Of a stretch of 64,000 nucleotides of DNA, positions 41,841 through 50,828 are shown in pieces. The translations under genes were made by a program, and so were the position numbers. Source of the DNA: Lachnoclostridium sp. An118 (GTDB lineage Bacteria; Bacillota; Clostridia; Lachnospirales; Lachnospiraceae). Position 1 is the stretch's first letter; each line of letters begins with the position of its first letter. The DNA lies in the NCBI RefSeq assembly GCF_002160985.1, contig NZ_NFLQ01000016.1, positions 1 to 64,000 of the forward strand, written 5' to 3'. The notes under the pieces are model-generated. The model did not search any database. It saw nothing but the letters and a program-made list of their open reading frames with translations, and was not told the DNA's origin.

Positions 41841-42955
41841 GAGCAGTAGGGATTATATTAGCAGGCGGAAACAGCAACAAGATGAGAGAACTGACCCAGA
41901 AGAGGGCGGTGGCCGCCATGCCCATCGCGGGCAGCTACCGGGCAATAGACTTTGCCCTGAGCAACATGACAAACTCTCATATCCAGAAGGTGGCTGTGCT
42001 GACACAGTACAACGCCCGCTCTCTGAACGAGCATCTGAATTCTTCCAAGTGGTGGGATTTCGGGAGAAAGCAGGGGGGACTTTACGTGTTCACCCCCACC
42101 ATCACGGCGGACAACGGCTACTGGTACAGGGGGACGGCGGACGCTATCTACCAGAACCTGGACTTCCTGAAAAAGTGCCATGAGCCCTATGTGATCATCA
42201 CCTCCGGCGACGCGGTGTACAAGATGGATTACAACAAAGTCCTGGAATACCACATCGCGAAGAAGGCGGATATCACCATCGTGTGCAGGGACCTGCAGCC
42301 CGGCGAGGACGCGACCCGCTTTGGCACCCTGAAGATGGACGAGACCATGCGGGTGGAGGAGTTTGAGGAGAAGCCCATGATGGCGGCCTACAACACTATT
42401 TCCACAGGCATTTACATCATAAGGAGGCGTCAGCTCATCGACCTGATCGAGCACTGCGCCGAGGAGGAGAGGCATGATCTCGTCACGGATATCCTCATCA
42501 GATACAAGAATCTGAAAAAGATATACGGCTATAAGATCAAAGACTACTGGAGCAATATCGCTACAGTTGACGCGTATTATAAGACCAATATGGATTTCCT
42601 GAGGCCGGAAGTGAGAAATTACTTCTTTAAGGAATATCCGGGCATTTATTCCAAGGTCAGCGACCTGCCACCGGCGAAATACAACCCGGGGGCTGTGGTG
42701 AAGAACAGCCTTGTGGCCAGCGGGTCCATCATCAACGGTACGGTGGAGAACTCCGTGCTGTTCAAGAAGACCTTTGTGGGGAATAACTGCGTGATCAAGA
42801 ACTCGATCATTCTCAATGATGTGTATCTGGGCGATAACACCTACATTGAGAACTGCATCGTGGAGAGCCGGGATACGATCCGGGCCAATACGCGCCACGT
42901 AGGTGAGAATGGCGTAAAGATAGTAGTCGAAAAAAATGAGAGATATGCACTGTAA
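41837..42955 (+). CDS. glgD: Glucose-1-phosphate adenylyltransferase regulatory subunit
   Basis: 372 residues. It is a paralogue of GlgC that forms a heteromer with it and raises its activity. The N-terminus keeps the fold ([39 protein letters not shown]) but the GGxGxRL loop is degenerate (GGNSNKM), as expected for Glg[13 protein letters not shown] and [20 protein letters not shown] are present. A beta-helix C-terminus contains [20 protein letters not shown]. It overlaps the glgC stop (ATGA), so translation is probably coupled. Confidence 0.94.
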   Translation: MRAVGIILAGGNSNKMRELTQKRAVAAMPIAGSYRAIDFALSNMTNSHIQKVAVLTQYNARSLNEHLNSSKWWDFGRKQGGLYVFTPTITADNGYWYRGTADAIYQNLDFLKKCHEPYVIITSGDAVYKMDYNKVLEYHIAKKADITIVCRDLQPGEDATRFGTLKMDETMRVEEFEEKPMMAAYNTISTGIYIIRRRQLIDLIEHCAEEERHDLVTDILIRYKNLKKIYGYKIKDYWSNIATVDAYYKTNMDFLRPEVRNYFFKEYPGIYSKVSDLPPAKYNPGAVVKNSLVASGSIINGTVENSVLFKKTFVGNNCVIKNSIILNDVYLGDNTYIENCIVESRDTIRANTRHVGENGVKIVVEKNERYAL

Positions 42956-43004
42956 GAGAAAAAAGGGAAAGATGCAGTGACTGACAAGAAAGGGGCTAGA
43001 AGAC

Positions 43005-43292
43005 ATGCAGATCACAGATGTACGCGTGCGGAAAGTTGCGAAGGAAGGGAAATTAAAGGCAGTAGTGTCCATTACAATGGACGAGGAGTTTGTCGTGCAT
43101 GACATTAAAGTCATCGAAGGCGAGAAGGGACTCTTTATCGCAATGCCGAGCAAGAAAGCGCTGGACGGAGAGTACAGGGATATCGCCCATCCCATCAACT
43201 CAGCCACAAGAGAGCGTATCCAGAGCATTATCCTGGAGAAATACGAGGAGGCGCTGAGCCAGGAGGCAGAAGCCGAGCCGGAGATGGCCTGA
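43005..43292 (+). CDS. spoVG: Septation / RNA-binding regulator SpoVG
   Basis: 95 residues, ATG preceded by AGAAAGGGG. The sequence is a textbook Spo[46 protein letters not shown] and [10 protein letters not shown]-like [19 protein letters not shown]. SpoVG is a small nucleic-acid-binding regulator affecting septation and sporulation. The acidic C-terminal tail (EAEAEPEMA) varies in the family. It follows glgD by 49 bp and may be read through from it; a terminator lies about 55 bp downstream. Confidence 0.96.
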   Translation: MQITDVRVRKVAKEGKLKAVVSITMDEEFVVHDIKVIEGEKGLFIAMPSKKALDGEYRDIAHPINSATRERIQSIILEKYEEALSQEAEAEPEMA

Positions 43293-43345
43293 TCGATAGA
43301 TTGGCAAAAGAGAAAACAGGCTGGTGTGAGTGACCAGCGGACAGC

Positions 43346-43391
43346 AAAGGCGCTGTGGAGATCCCGGGAGGGATTTCCCGGCGCCTTTTTG
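43346..43391 (+). terminator. Intrinsic terminator after spoVG
   Basis: AAAGGCGC pairs with GCGCCTTT across a loop that itself contains ATCCCGGGAGGGAT-like pairing, and it is followed by TTTTT. Confidence 0.82.
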
Positions 43392-43456
43392 TGACGGCGG
43401 CGAGCCGGGCTCCGGGTCTTCCCGGGACAGCATTTTGAGGAGGCAGAGAGAAGGAT

Positions 43457-46045
43457 ATGAGTGCATTTGAAAGGATCTTAAGCGGCTTTCCGGATATAGA
43501 CCGGCTGTTGAACTATATCCGGCTTGGGGACAATGTTGTGTGGCGGGTAAAGAGCCTGGATGAGTTCAGATGCTTTGCGGAGCCCTTTGCGGACCAGGCG
43601 CTGACTGACGGGCGGACGGTCATCTATATGAGATTTGCCGGCCATGAGCCCCTGCTCCGGCCCCGCCCGGGGCTGAAGATACGGGAGTTCGATCCGGACA
43701 AGGGGTTTGAGGCTTTTACAGTTGACATCTACAACTGCATTACGGAAAATGGAAGAGAGGCGTTTTACATTTTTGACAGCCTCTCCGAGCTCCAGTCCGT
43801 GTGGTACACGGACCTGATGATGGGAAATTTCTTCCGGGTCACCTGCCCGTACCTGTTCCGCCTGGATACCGTGGCCTGCTTTCCCCTGCTCCGGGGACGC
43901 CACTCCTTTGACGCCGTGGCCAGGATACGGGACACGACCCAGATTTTTCTGGATGTGTACAGGGGAGAGGGCCTGTACTACATCCACCCTCTGAAGGTGT
44001 GGGACCGATACTCGGCAAAAATGTTCCTCCCTCACGCCTGGGACCCGGGGGACGGGACTTTGAGGACGGTGGAGGACGGCGTGGCCCTGAGCCGCTACTA
44101 CCGCGTCCTGGAGGAGGAAGAGGCCCAGGAGCAGGATCAGAGCCTGGACAGCCATGACCGCTTTTTCTCCGCGGCCAGGATGGCCTTCCGCCAGGGGAGC
44201 TTCAGCAGGGAGACAGAGCGGCAGATCGTGGAGAGCACCATGACAAAGGACCGGCGGCTCCAGGAAATGCTGCGCCGGTATTTTGAGCCCAGGGACTATT
44301 TCCTGCTCCGGGACAGGATGGCGGGGAGCGGTTCCATAGGGGGCAAGGCCTGTGGCATGCTGCTGGCCCGCAAGATCGTCCGAAAGGAGCTCCCCGGTTA
44401 TGAGAGCTGCCTGGAGCCCCACGACTCCTTCTATATCGGCTCGGATGTGTTCTACACGTACATTGTGTCCAACAATTGCTGGGAGCTGCGCATAGCCCAG
44501 CGGACAAAGGAGGGCTATTTCAGCCGGGCGGAGGAACTCAGACAGGCTCTGCTGACAGGGGAATTCCCCGGGAATATACGGGAGAAGTTCCGGTCCATAC
44601 TGGATTATTTCGGGCAGAGCCCTGTCATCGTGCGGTCCTCCAGTTTTCTGGAGGACGGCTTCGGGAACGCCTTTGCCGGGAAATATGAGTCTGTGTTCTG
44701 CGTGAACCAGGGCAGCCCGGCAGAACGCCTGCAGGAATTTGAGGATGCGGTCCGGACCGTGTACGCGAGCACTATGGATGTCTCCGCGCTGGAGTACAGA
44801 AAGCAGCGGGGACTGGAGGACCGGGATGAACAGATGGCAGTGCTGGTACAGCGGGTATCCGGCTCCTATCACGGGAAGCTGTTCTTCCCTGCCGCGGCCG
44901 GCGTGGGATACAGCTACAGCGCCTACAGATGGCGGGCGGACATGGACCCGTCGGCAGGACTTCTGCGGATCGTGGCCGGGCTGGGCACCCGGGCGGTGGA
45001 CCGGACGGAAAATGATTATCCGCGCCTTGCGGCCCTGGACCGGCCGGCTGTGTCCATGCAGACAAACACGGCGGACAGGCATCGGTTCTCCCAGAGGAGG
45101 ATGGACGTGCTGGATACAGAGAAAAACGCGTGGAGGACAGTGGAGGCGGATAAGGCGGCGAAGGATATGCCGCTCTGGCTCAGGAGGGCTGTGATGGAGA
45201 GGGACTATGAGGCCGAGGCCGCGCTGCGCCGGATGGGACGGGAGCGGCAGGTGTGGTTCATCACCTGCCAGGGGCTGCTGGAAAATAAGGAGTTTACGGA
45301 CTATATGCGGGAGCTGCTCCGCGTCCTGGAGAGGGCCTACGGCAATCCGGTGGACATCGAGTACACAGTCAATCTGGACCAGGAGGGAAGGTTCGTGGTG
45401 AACCTGCTCCAGTGCCGTCCGCTGTACACGGGCAGCAGGAACGGGAAGGTGGAGATACCGCCCGTGCCGGAGGAGCAGGTGCTGTTCAGCCTGCAGGACT
45501 CCTCCGTGGGAGACTCCGCCTCCCGGCGGATCGATGTGGTGGTGCAGATAGACCCCAGGGCCTACTATGGATATCCCTACGGGCAGAAATACCGGGCGGC
45601 GGAGGCTGTGGGAAGGATCAACAGATATTACCGGGGACAGGGGAAAAGCCTGCTCCTGACAGCGCCGGGGCGGATAGGCACCTCCTCGCCGGAGCTGGGA
45701 GTTCCGGTAAAGTTTGCGGATATTTCCGGCTTTGCCGGGATCTGCGAGGTGTCCGACAGCAGGGCCGGGTACATGCCGGAGCTGAGCTACGGCAGCCACA
45801 TGTTCCAGGACCTGGTGGAGGCGGGGATTTTTTACGCGGCAGTCTGGATGGACCGCAGGACCAGGAGCTATCACCCGGAGCTGACAGAAAAATGCGAAAA
45901 TGTCTTCCCTGCCATCTGCCCCGACATGCCGGAGCTCTTCTCCATGTTCCGGGTGACGGAGACGGCAGGGCTGTACTACTGGAACGATGTGATGTCGGGG
46001 AAATGCCTGTGCGGATACAGGACGGAGGGGGAGACCGTGTCTTAG
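43457..46045 (+). CDS. PEP-synthase/PPDK ATP-grasp-like protein of unknown role
   Basis: 862 residues. The N-terminal approximately 230 residues look like a degenerate RecA/KaiC-type domain (GDNVVWRVKSLDEF, FYIFDSLSELQS, FFRVTCPYLFRLDTVACFPLLRGRHSF). From about 290 the sequence follows the nucleotide-binding domain of pyruvate phosphate dikinase/PEP synthase: GSGSIGGKACGMLLARKI, SPVIVRSSSFLEDGFGNAFAGKYESVFC, MAVLVQRVSGS, and VDIEYTVNLDQEGRFVVNLLQCRPL. The swivelling phospho-histidine domain and the PEP/pyruvate barrel are missing, so it cannot run the full PPDK reaction. It may phosphorylate something else or act as a sensor. The ATG has GAGG upstream, and a small Nif11-like gene follows. Confidence 0.78.
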   Translation: MSAFERILSGFPDIDRLLNYIRLGDNVVWRVKSLDEFRCFAEPFADQALTDGRTVIYMRFAGHEPLLRPRPGLKIREFDPDKGFEAFTVDIYNCITENGREAFYIFDSLSELQSVWYTDLMMGNFFRVTCPYLFRLDTVACFPLLRGRHSFDAVARIRDTTQIFLDVYRGEGLYYIHPLKVWDRYSAKMFLPHAWDPGDGTLRTVEDGVALSRYYRVLEEEEAQEQDQSLDSHDRFFSAARMAFRQGSFSRETERQIVESTMTKDRRLQEMLRRYFEPRDYFLLRDRMAGSGSIGGKACGMLLARKIVRKELPGYESCLEPHDSFYIGSDVFYTYIVSNNCWELRIAQRTKEGYFSRAEELRQALLTGEFPGNIREKFRSILDYFGQSPVIVRSSSFLEDGFGNAFAGKYESVFCVNQGSPAERLQEFEDAVRTVYASTMDVSALEYRKQRGLEDRDEQMAVLVQRVSGSYHGKLFFPAAAGVGYSYSAYRWRADMDPSAGLLRIVAGLGTRAVDRTENDYPRLAALDRPAVSMQTNTADRHRFSQRRMDVLDTEKNAWRTVEADKAAKDMPLWLRRAVMERDYEAEAALRRMGRERQVWFITCQGLLENKEFTDYMRELLRVLERAYGNPVDIEYTVNLDQEGRFVVNLLQCRPLYTGSRNGKVEIPPVPEEQVLFSLQDSSVGDSASRRIDVVVQIDPRAYYGYPYGQKYRAAEAVGRINRYYRGQGKSLLLTAPGRIGTSSPELGVPVKFADISGFAGICEVSDSRAGYMPELSYGSHMFQDLVEAGIFYAAVWMDRRTRSYHPELTEKCENVFPAICPDMPELFSMFRVTETAGLYYWNDVMSGKCLCGYRTEGETVS

Positions 46046-46111
46046 GAACTATTAGGGACAGGATATAGAAATTGCAGGAATGGAGACCGAGAACAGAAAG
46101 GAGAGACAGAT

Positions 46112-46414
46112 ATGGCAACGACAATGGAAATGCTGGAGGAGCTGCAGCACAGGGCCCACCAGGATCCGGCGCTTAAGGAGGAGCTTCTGGCCACCAGGAG
46201 GGGGGACGATCCCCTGGGGGCCTTCTGCCGGAAATGCAGGGAGCTGGGCTATGAGATATATGAGATGGAGCTGGTGAATGCGGGGGAGGAGTTCTACGCC
46301 GAGATCAAGCGGAGCACCAACGGCGGCGGAGAGAATTCGCCTCTCCTGGACGGGCAGAACGACGCCTATGAGCTCTTTTTCGCGGCTCTGGAGCAGGAGC
46401 CCATCGACGGGTAA
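46112..46414 (+). CDS. Small Nif11-like protein with RSTNGGGENSP motif
   Basis: 100 residues, ATG preceded by AAAGGAGAGACAGAT. The N-terminal half (METLE-like TMEMLEELQHRAHQDPALKE, then DPLGAFCRKCRELGYEIY) fits the Nif11 helical domain, used as a leader in some peptide natural products and also found in free-standing proteins. The second half, RSTNGGGENSPLLDGQNDAYELFFAAL, looks conserved rather than like a variable core peptide. No radical SAM or lanthionine-type modifying enzyme is adjacent. The upstream PEP-synthase-like gene, 66 bp away, may share its operon. Function unknown. Confidence 0.7.
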   Translation: MATTMEMLEELQHRAHQDPALKEELLATRRGDDPLGAFCRKCRELGYEIYEMELVNAGEEFYAEIKRSTNGGGENSPLLDGQNDAYELFFAALEQEPIDG

Positions 46415-46456
46415 GGCGCTGCCGGTATCGGTGGACCAACCCATCGACGGGTAAGG
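46400..46456 (+). repeat. Pair of 17-bp direct repeats at the end of the Nif11-like gene
   Basis: CCCATCGACGGGTAAGG occurs at 46400-46416 and again at 46440-46456. The first copy encodes the last residues (PIDG) and stop; the second repeats them between the two convergent genes. Confidence 0.85.
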
Positions 46457-46462
46457 ATCCGT

Positions 46463-47170
46463 CTACACGTCCTTCTCCAGGCAGAAGCGCATCTTTTTCC
46501 CGGTCACCGGGTGGAGAAATTCCAGCCGGAAGGCGCACAGCCTGAGCACCTGCCAGGAGCCGGGGGAGTGGGAGAGAGCTGCCGGGTTGTACTTGGTGTC
46601 CCCGGCCAGGGGGCATCCCACGTGGGCCATCTGCACACGGATCTGGTGGTGCCGGCCGGTCAGGAGATGGATTTCCAGCTCTGTCTGCCTGTCCTCTGCG
46701 TCAGGGAAAAAGGGAGCTTCCCCGGAGATAGTACGGTATTCCAGAACCGCCTTTTTGGCGCCCGGCGTGTCGGGGGAGCAGACTCGTGAGGTGTTGCTGC
46801 GCCCGTCCTTTACAAGATAGTCCTGGAGCGTGCCGCTGGGAGCGGGCGGACACCCGTCCGCGAGAGCCCGGTAGTGCTTTCCGAAGGAGCCGCCTGTGAG
46901 CTGTGCGTTCAGAGAGGCGGCACTTTTTTTTGTCTTCCCGAAGACAAGAAGGCCGGAGACGGGCTGGTCCAGCCGGTGGACGACAGCCAGGTAGGGCTCC
47001 TGTCCCTGGCGGACCAGATAAGTCTTCAGAAGGCTCTCCATGTCCGGGGAGCCGGCCCGGCGATTCTGGACAGCCAGGCCGTGGGGCTTGGCGCAGACAA
47101 GGATATGGCTGTCCTCATAGAGGATGCGCGGGGAGAGCTGGTCTGGATGTGTGGTGTGGATCTGAGGCAT
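46463..47170 (-). CDS. RluA-family pseudouridine synthase
   Basis: 235 residues. It isomerises uridine to pseudouridine in rRNA or tRNA. The catalytic motif HRLDQPVSGLLVFGKT (about 66-81) carries the conserved aspartate, with ILYEDSHILVCAKPHGLAVQ upstream and LLTGRHHQIRVQMAHVGCPLAGDTKY downstream. There is no N-terminal S4 domain, as in the short RluA/YjbO-like members, so the exact target is unknown. It is convergent with the Nif11-like gene; the ATG at 47170 lies behind GGAGGGG. Confidence 0.92.
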   Translation of the reverse strand: MPQIHTTHPDQLSPRILYEDSHILVCAKPHGLAVQNRRAGSPDMESLLKTYLVRQGQEPYLAVVHRLDQPVSGLLVFGKTKKSAASLNAQLTGGSFGKHYRALADGCPPAPSGTLQDYLVKDGRSNTSRVCSPDTPGAKKAVLEYRTISGEAPFFPDAEDRQTELEIHLLTGRHHQIRVQMAHVGCPLAGDTKYNPAALSHSPGSWQVLRLCAFRLEFLHPVTGKKMRFCLEKDV

Positions 47171-47296
47171 GCTGGGCCCCTCCTTTCTTATGGAACAAGG
47201 TAAGACCAGTATAGCATCCTGAGCGGGCTCCTGTCATTTTTTTCCTGCAGGACGTGCGGAAAAAAGAAAGAAGTGGGCGGGACGGGAAATTCACCC

Positions 47297-47325
47297 TTGA
47301 CAAATAAAACTGTATTCGCTAAAAT
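47297..47325 (+). promoter_or_regulatory. Sigma-A promoter of the proS T-box transcript
   Basis: Perfect TTGACA (47297-47302), a 17-bp spacer and TAAAAT (47320-47325). A start near 47332 leaves a leader of over 400 nt. Confidence 0.85.
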
Positions 47326-47384
47326 TCTGTTTAACTGATATATTCAGACAAAAGCATACCTGCCGGCAGTGATGGCTGCGGAAG

Positions 47385-47635
47385 GCAGGACTGGCAGTGA
47401 AGAGGAATAGTAATGGTAAGGCCGGTGTACACAGAGAGGGGATCCTGCGGCTGAAAGTTCCCTGCATTCGGGTATCATGAACCTACCTTGGAGCCTCTGT
47501 ATGAAAATACAGCGTCATGTCAGCGTTAATGGCAGACAGAGAGAACTGCAGAAGGGCTGCAGTTAATTAGGGTGGTACCGCCGAACTTTTCGGTCCCTTT
47601 TTCGGGGAGACGAGAGGTCCGGCGATTTTTTATTT
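47385..47635 (+). promoter_or_regulatory. Proline-type T-box leader with terminator/antiterminator
   Basis: The stem I region contains AGTAATGGTAAGG and the specifier-loop-like GAACCTACCTTGGAGC with CCT (47482-47484) as the probable proline specifier codon. The T-box sequence AGGGTGGTACCG (47569-47580) gives UGGU, matching the A discriminator of tRNA-Pro. A terminator built from CGCCG/CGGCG ends in ATTTTTTATTTT (47625 onward). Uncharged tRNA-Pro should stabilise the antiterminator and allow proS expression. Confidence 0.9.
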
Positions 47636-47765
47636 TCCCGCGGCAGGGCTCACCCGCCGGGGAGGAGCCTGCGGAGAAGAAAGATCAGCCGGAATATCAT
47701 TTCCCACAGTCAGACAGACGGGGCAGGGGGCTCCGGAGAAAAATCAGAAAAAAGGAGAAAAAGTC

Positions 47766-49208
47766 ATGGCTAATGAAAAGAAATTGGTGAAAAATATCAC
47801 TTCCCGCGATGAGAATTTTGCGCAGTGGTATACAGACGTAGTGCGCGAGGCAGAGCTCTGCGACTACTCCAGCGTAAAGGGATGTCTGAACTACCTTCCC
47901 AATGGATACGCGATCTGGGAGCTGATCCAGGCGGATCTGGACAGACGTTTTAAGGAGACAGGCGTGGAAAATGTATGCCTGCCCATGCTCATCCCGGAGA
48001 GCCTTCTGGAGAAGGAGGCAGACCACATCGAAGGCTTTGCGCCAGAGGTGGCCTGGGTGACACACGGAGGCATGGAGAGACTCCAGGAGCGTCTCTGCAT
48101 CCGCCCTACATCCGAGACACTGTTCTGTGACCTCTGGGCCAAGACGGTCAAATCATACAGAGACCTTCCCAAGGTGTGGAACCAGTGGAACTCCGTGCTC
48201 CGCTGGGAGAAGACTACAAGGCCCTTCCTCCGCTCCAGGGAGTTCCTGTGGCAGGAAGGACACACCATCCACGCCACATACGAGGAGGCTGAGGCGCGCA
48301 CCATCCAGATGTTCCACGTGTATGAGGACTGCTACAGAGAGACGCTGGCTATCCCCTTCGTGTCCGGAAGAAAGGCAGAGCACGAGAAGTTCGCGGGAGC
48401 TCAGGACACCTACACCATCGAGGCTCTGATGCACGACGGAAAGGCGCTCCAGTCTGCGACAAGCCATTTCTTCGGAAGCGGCTTCCCGGATGCCTTCGGC
48501 ATCAAGTATCTGGATAAGAACAATCAGCTCCAGAGCGTGTATGAGACATCCTGGGGATGGTCCACAAGAAGCATCGGCGCCATCATCATGGTCCACGGCG
48601 ATGACAGCGGTCTTGTGCTGCCGCCTCACGTAGCGCCGGTAGAGTGCCGCATCATCCCTATCGCGCAGCACAAGGAGGGCGTGCTGGAGAGAGCCGACGC
48701 GCTGCTGGATGAGCTGAAGAAGGCCGGCTACAGAGTGAAGATCGACGACTCTGAGAAGAGCACCGGCTGGAAGTTCTCCGAGCAGGAGATGCTGGGCATC
48801 CCCACCCGTATCGAGATAGGGCCCAAGGATATCGAGAAGAACCAGGTGGTGGTAGTACGCAGGGATACAAGAGAGAAGATCGTTGTGTCTCTCGACGAGA
48901 TCGCGGTAAAGCTGCGTGAGATACTGGAGACCATCCAGCAGGATATGTACAACAGAGCGGAGAAGTTCCTGAACGACCACATCGACACAGCCACCACCAT
49001 GGATGAGATGGTGGAGAAGTTCAAGGCGAACAGAGGCTTTGTAAAGGCCTGCTGGTGCGGAGATCCGGAGTGCGAGGGTGAAGTGAAGTACGCCACAGGC
49101 GGAGCGGCCACCAGGTGTCTCATCGAGGACGAGGAGTTCATCTCCGACAAGTGTATCTGGTGCGGCAAGCCGGCCAAGCACATGGCATACTGGGGTAAAT
49201 CCTACTAA
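47766..49208 (+). CDS. proS: Proline--tRNA ligase (short, eukaryote/archaeal-like type)
   Basis: 480 residues, ATG with AAAAGGAG upstream. It charges tRNA-Pro. The class II core has motif 2 WNSVLRWEKTTRPFLRSREFLWQEGHTIHAT and motif 3 HGDDSGLVLPPHVAPVECRIIPI, and the GSGFPDAFGIKY insert is present. The C-terminal zinc-binding-type domain contains CWCGDPECEGEVKYATGGAATRC and KCIWCGKPAKHMAYWGKSY, ending with the conserved terminal Tyr. There is no inserted editing domain of the long bacterial type. Controlled by the upstream T-box. Confidence 0.97.
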   Translation: MANEKKLVKNITSRDENFAQWYTDVVREAELCDYSSVKGCLNYLPNGYAIWELIQADLDRRFKETGVENVCLPMLIPESLLEKEADHIEGFAPEVAWVTHGGMERLQERLCIRPTSETLFCDLWAKTVKSYRDLPKVWNQWNSVLRWEKTTRPFLRSREFLWQEGHTIHATYEEAEARTIQMFHVYEDCYRETLAIPFVSGRKAEHEKFAGAQDTYTIEALMHDGKALQSATSHFFGSGFPDAFGIKYLDKNNQLQSVYETSWGWSTRSIGAIIMVHGDDSGLVLPPHVAPVECRIIPIAQHKEGVLERADALLDELKKAGYRVKIDDSEKSTGWKFSEQEMLGIPTRIEIGPKDIEKNQVVVVRRDTREKIVVSLDEIAVKLREILETIQQDMYNRAEKFLNDHIDTATTMDEMVEKFKANRGFVKACWCGDPECEGEVKYATGGAATRCLIEDEEFISDKCIWCGKPAKHMAYWGKSY

Positions 49209-49281
49209 TCCCTGCCTTTTGTCTTCCCGGGCGGAGCCCGGAAAAGGAAAAAGCGGGAGAAACGATACAACAAAGTCAGGA

Positions 49282-49320
49282 CTAAGGGGCGGAAGGATAA
49301 AAACCTCCGCCCCTTAGCTT
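49282..49320 (+). terminator. Intrinsic terminator after proS
   Basis: CTAAGGGGCGGAAGG pairs with CCTCCGCCCCTTAG (one bulge) around ATAAAAA. The T-tail is short. Confidence 0.75.
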
Positions 49321-49333
49321 CCCCTATCCGATT

Positions 49334-49362
49334 CTGAAACAGAAAACAGGCTATGATATGAT
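49334..49362 (+). promoter_or_regulatory. Candidate sigma-A promoter of cca
   Basis: CTGAAA, a 17-bp spacer and TATGAT (49357-49362), 36 bp before the start codon. Confidence 0.45.
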
Positions 49363-49398
49363 AGAGATACGATAACAGAGGGTAAAGGACTGATAGAT

Positions 49399-50748
49399 AT
49401 GAATGGCGCCAGACAGACACATATAGCTATGCCGGACAAGGTAAAGGAGATCATCCGCACGCTGCGGGGGGCGGGCTTTGAGGCCTGGGCCGTGGGGGGG
49501 TGCGTCCGGGACTCTATCCTGGGGCGTGCGCCCGGGGACTGGGACATCACCACCTCCGCCCTGCCGGAGCAGACAAAAGAGCTGTTTCCCCGGACCTTTG
49601 ACACGGGGATCCAGCACGGGACCGTGACCGTGCTCCTGGAGGGGGAGGGCTTCGAGGTGACCACCTACCGGATCGACGGGACCTACGAGGACAGCCGCCA
49701 TCCCACGGAGGTCACCTTTACGAGAAGCCTGCGGGAGGACCTGCTGCGCCGGGATTTTACCATCAACGCCATGGCCTACAGCGACGAGGAGGGGCTGGTG
49801 GACATCTTCGGCGGCATGGAGGACCTGGAGCGGGGCGTGATCCGCTGCGTGGGGGATGCCAGGGAGAGATTCCGGGAGGACGCCCTGCGCATCCTGCGGG
49901 GCGTGCGCTTCGCGGCCCAGCTGGGCTTTGACCTGGAGGAGGAGACCCGGGAGGGCATGCGGGAGCTGGCCCCCACGCTGCAGAGGATCAGTGCGGAGCG
50001 GATACAGACAGAGCTCCTGAAGATCCTCCTGTCCGGCAGGCCGGACATGCTCCGGACCGCCTGGGAGCTGGGGATGACCGCCTGGTTCCTGCCGGAATTT
50101 GACAGGATGATGGAGACTTCCCAGGAGACGCCCCACCACATGTACACAGTGGGGGAGCACACGCTCCACGCCCTCCTGAATGTGCGGCCGGACAGGGTGC
50201 TGCGGCTCACCATGCTGTTCCACGACATGGGGAAGCCGGATCTGAAGACCGTGGATGCGGATGGGACCGCCCACTTCAAGAAGCATGCCCTGCGCAGTGA
50301 GGAGCTCACAAGGGAGGTCATGCGCCGCCTGAAGTTCGACAACGAGACGCTGAAAAGCGTGGCCACCCTCGTGAGGTACCACGATTACCGGATGCCGGTC
50401 CGGGGGGAGGCTGTGCGGCGGGCCATGAACCGGATCGGGCCGGCCCTCTTTCCCCTCTACCTGGAGGTGCGGCGGGCGGATGTGCTGGCCCAGAGCCTGT
50501 ACCTCCGGGAGGAGAAGCTGGCGGATATAGCCGGGGTGGAGCGCCTCTACAGGGAGGCCCTTGCCCGGCGGGAGTGCGTTACCCTGAAAGACCTGGCGGT
50601 CAACGGCAGTGACCTCATAGAGGCGGGCTTCCGGCCGGGAAGGGAGCTGGGGGAAATCCTGCAGAGCCTCCTGGACGATGTGATGCGGGAGCCGGAGCTC
50701 AACGAGAGGGAAAGGCTGCTGGCTCTGGCTGAGGAGAAAAAGAAGTAA
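49399..50748 (+). CDS. cca: CCA-adding tRNA nucleotidyltransferase with HD domain
   Basis: 449 residues. It adds or repairs the 3' CCA of tRNAs, needed here because the tRNA-Gly genes lack encoded CCA. The class II nucleotidyltransferase head has AWAVGGCVRDSILGRAPGDWDITTSA (about 31-56, catalytic DWD), GTVTVLLEG, RRDFTINAMAYS, and DALRILRGVRFAAQLGF. A C-terminal HD-type domain has HHMYTVGEHTLHALLNV and LFHDMGKPDLK...HALRSEEL. No strong ribosome site is visible beyond GAGGGTAAAGG. Confidence 0.95.
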   Translation: MNGARQTHIAMPDKVKEIIRTLRGAGFEAWAVGGCVRDSILGRAPGDWDITTSALPEQTKELFPRTFDTGIQHGTVTVLLEGEGFEVTTYRIDGTYEDSRHPTEVTFTRSLREDLLRRDFTINAMAYSDEEGLVDIFGGMEDLERGVIRCVGDARERFREDALRILRGVRFAAQLGFDLEEETREGMRELAPTLQRISAERIQTELLKILLSGRPDMLRTAWELGMTAWFLPEFDRMMETSQETPHHMYTVGEHTLHALLNVRPDRVLRLTMLFHDMGKPDLKTVDADGTAHFKKHALRSEELTREVMRRLKFDNETLKSVATLVRYHDYRMPVRGEAVRRAMNRIGPALFPLYLEVRRADVLAQSLYLREEKLADIAGVERLYREALARRECVTLKDLAVNGSDLIEAGFRPGRELGEILQSLLDDVMREPELNERERLLALAEEKKK

Positions 50749-50758
50749 AAGAGGAACA

Positions 50759-50788
50759 GGCATATTACCGTTTCCGATGACATACATT
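50759..50788 (+). promoter_or_regulatory. Sigma-E-like sporulation promoter of the cotS gene
   Basis: GGCATATT (50759-50766), a 14-bp spacer and CATACATT (50781-50788). This matches the mother-cell sigma-E consensus (-35 tCATATT, -10 CATACAnT) almost fully, and it precedes a spore-coat gene by 40 bp. Confidence 0.68.
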
Positions 50789-50828
50789 AAACAGAACATG
50801 ATATTGGAAGAGTGCAGGGGACGGTAAT

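Noticed and set aside
43478-45874. 798-codon minus-strand open frame opposite the PEP-synthase-like gene
   Set aside because: Same explanation: antisense of GC-rich coding sequence, no motifs.
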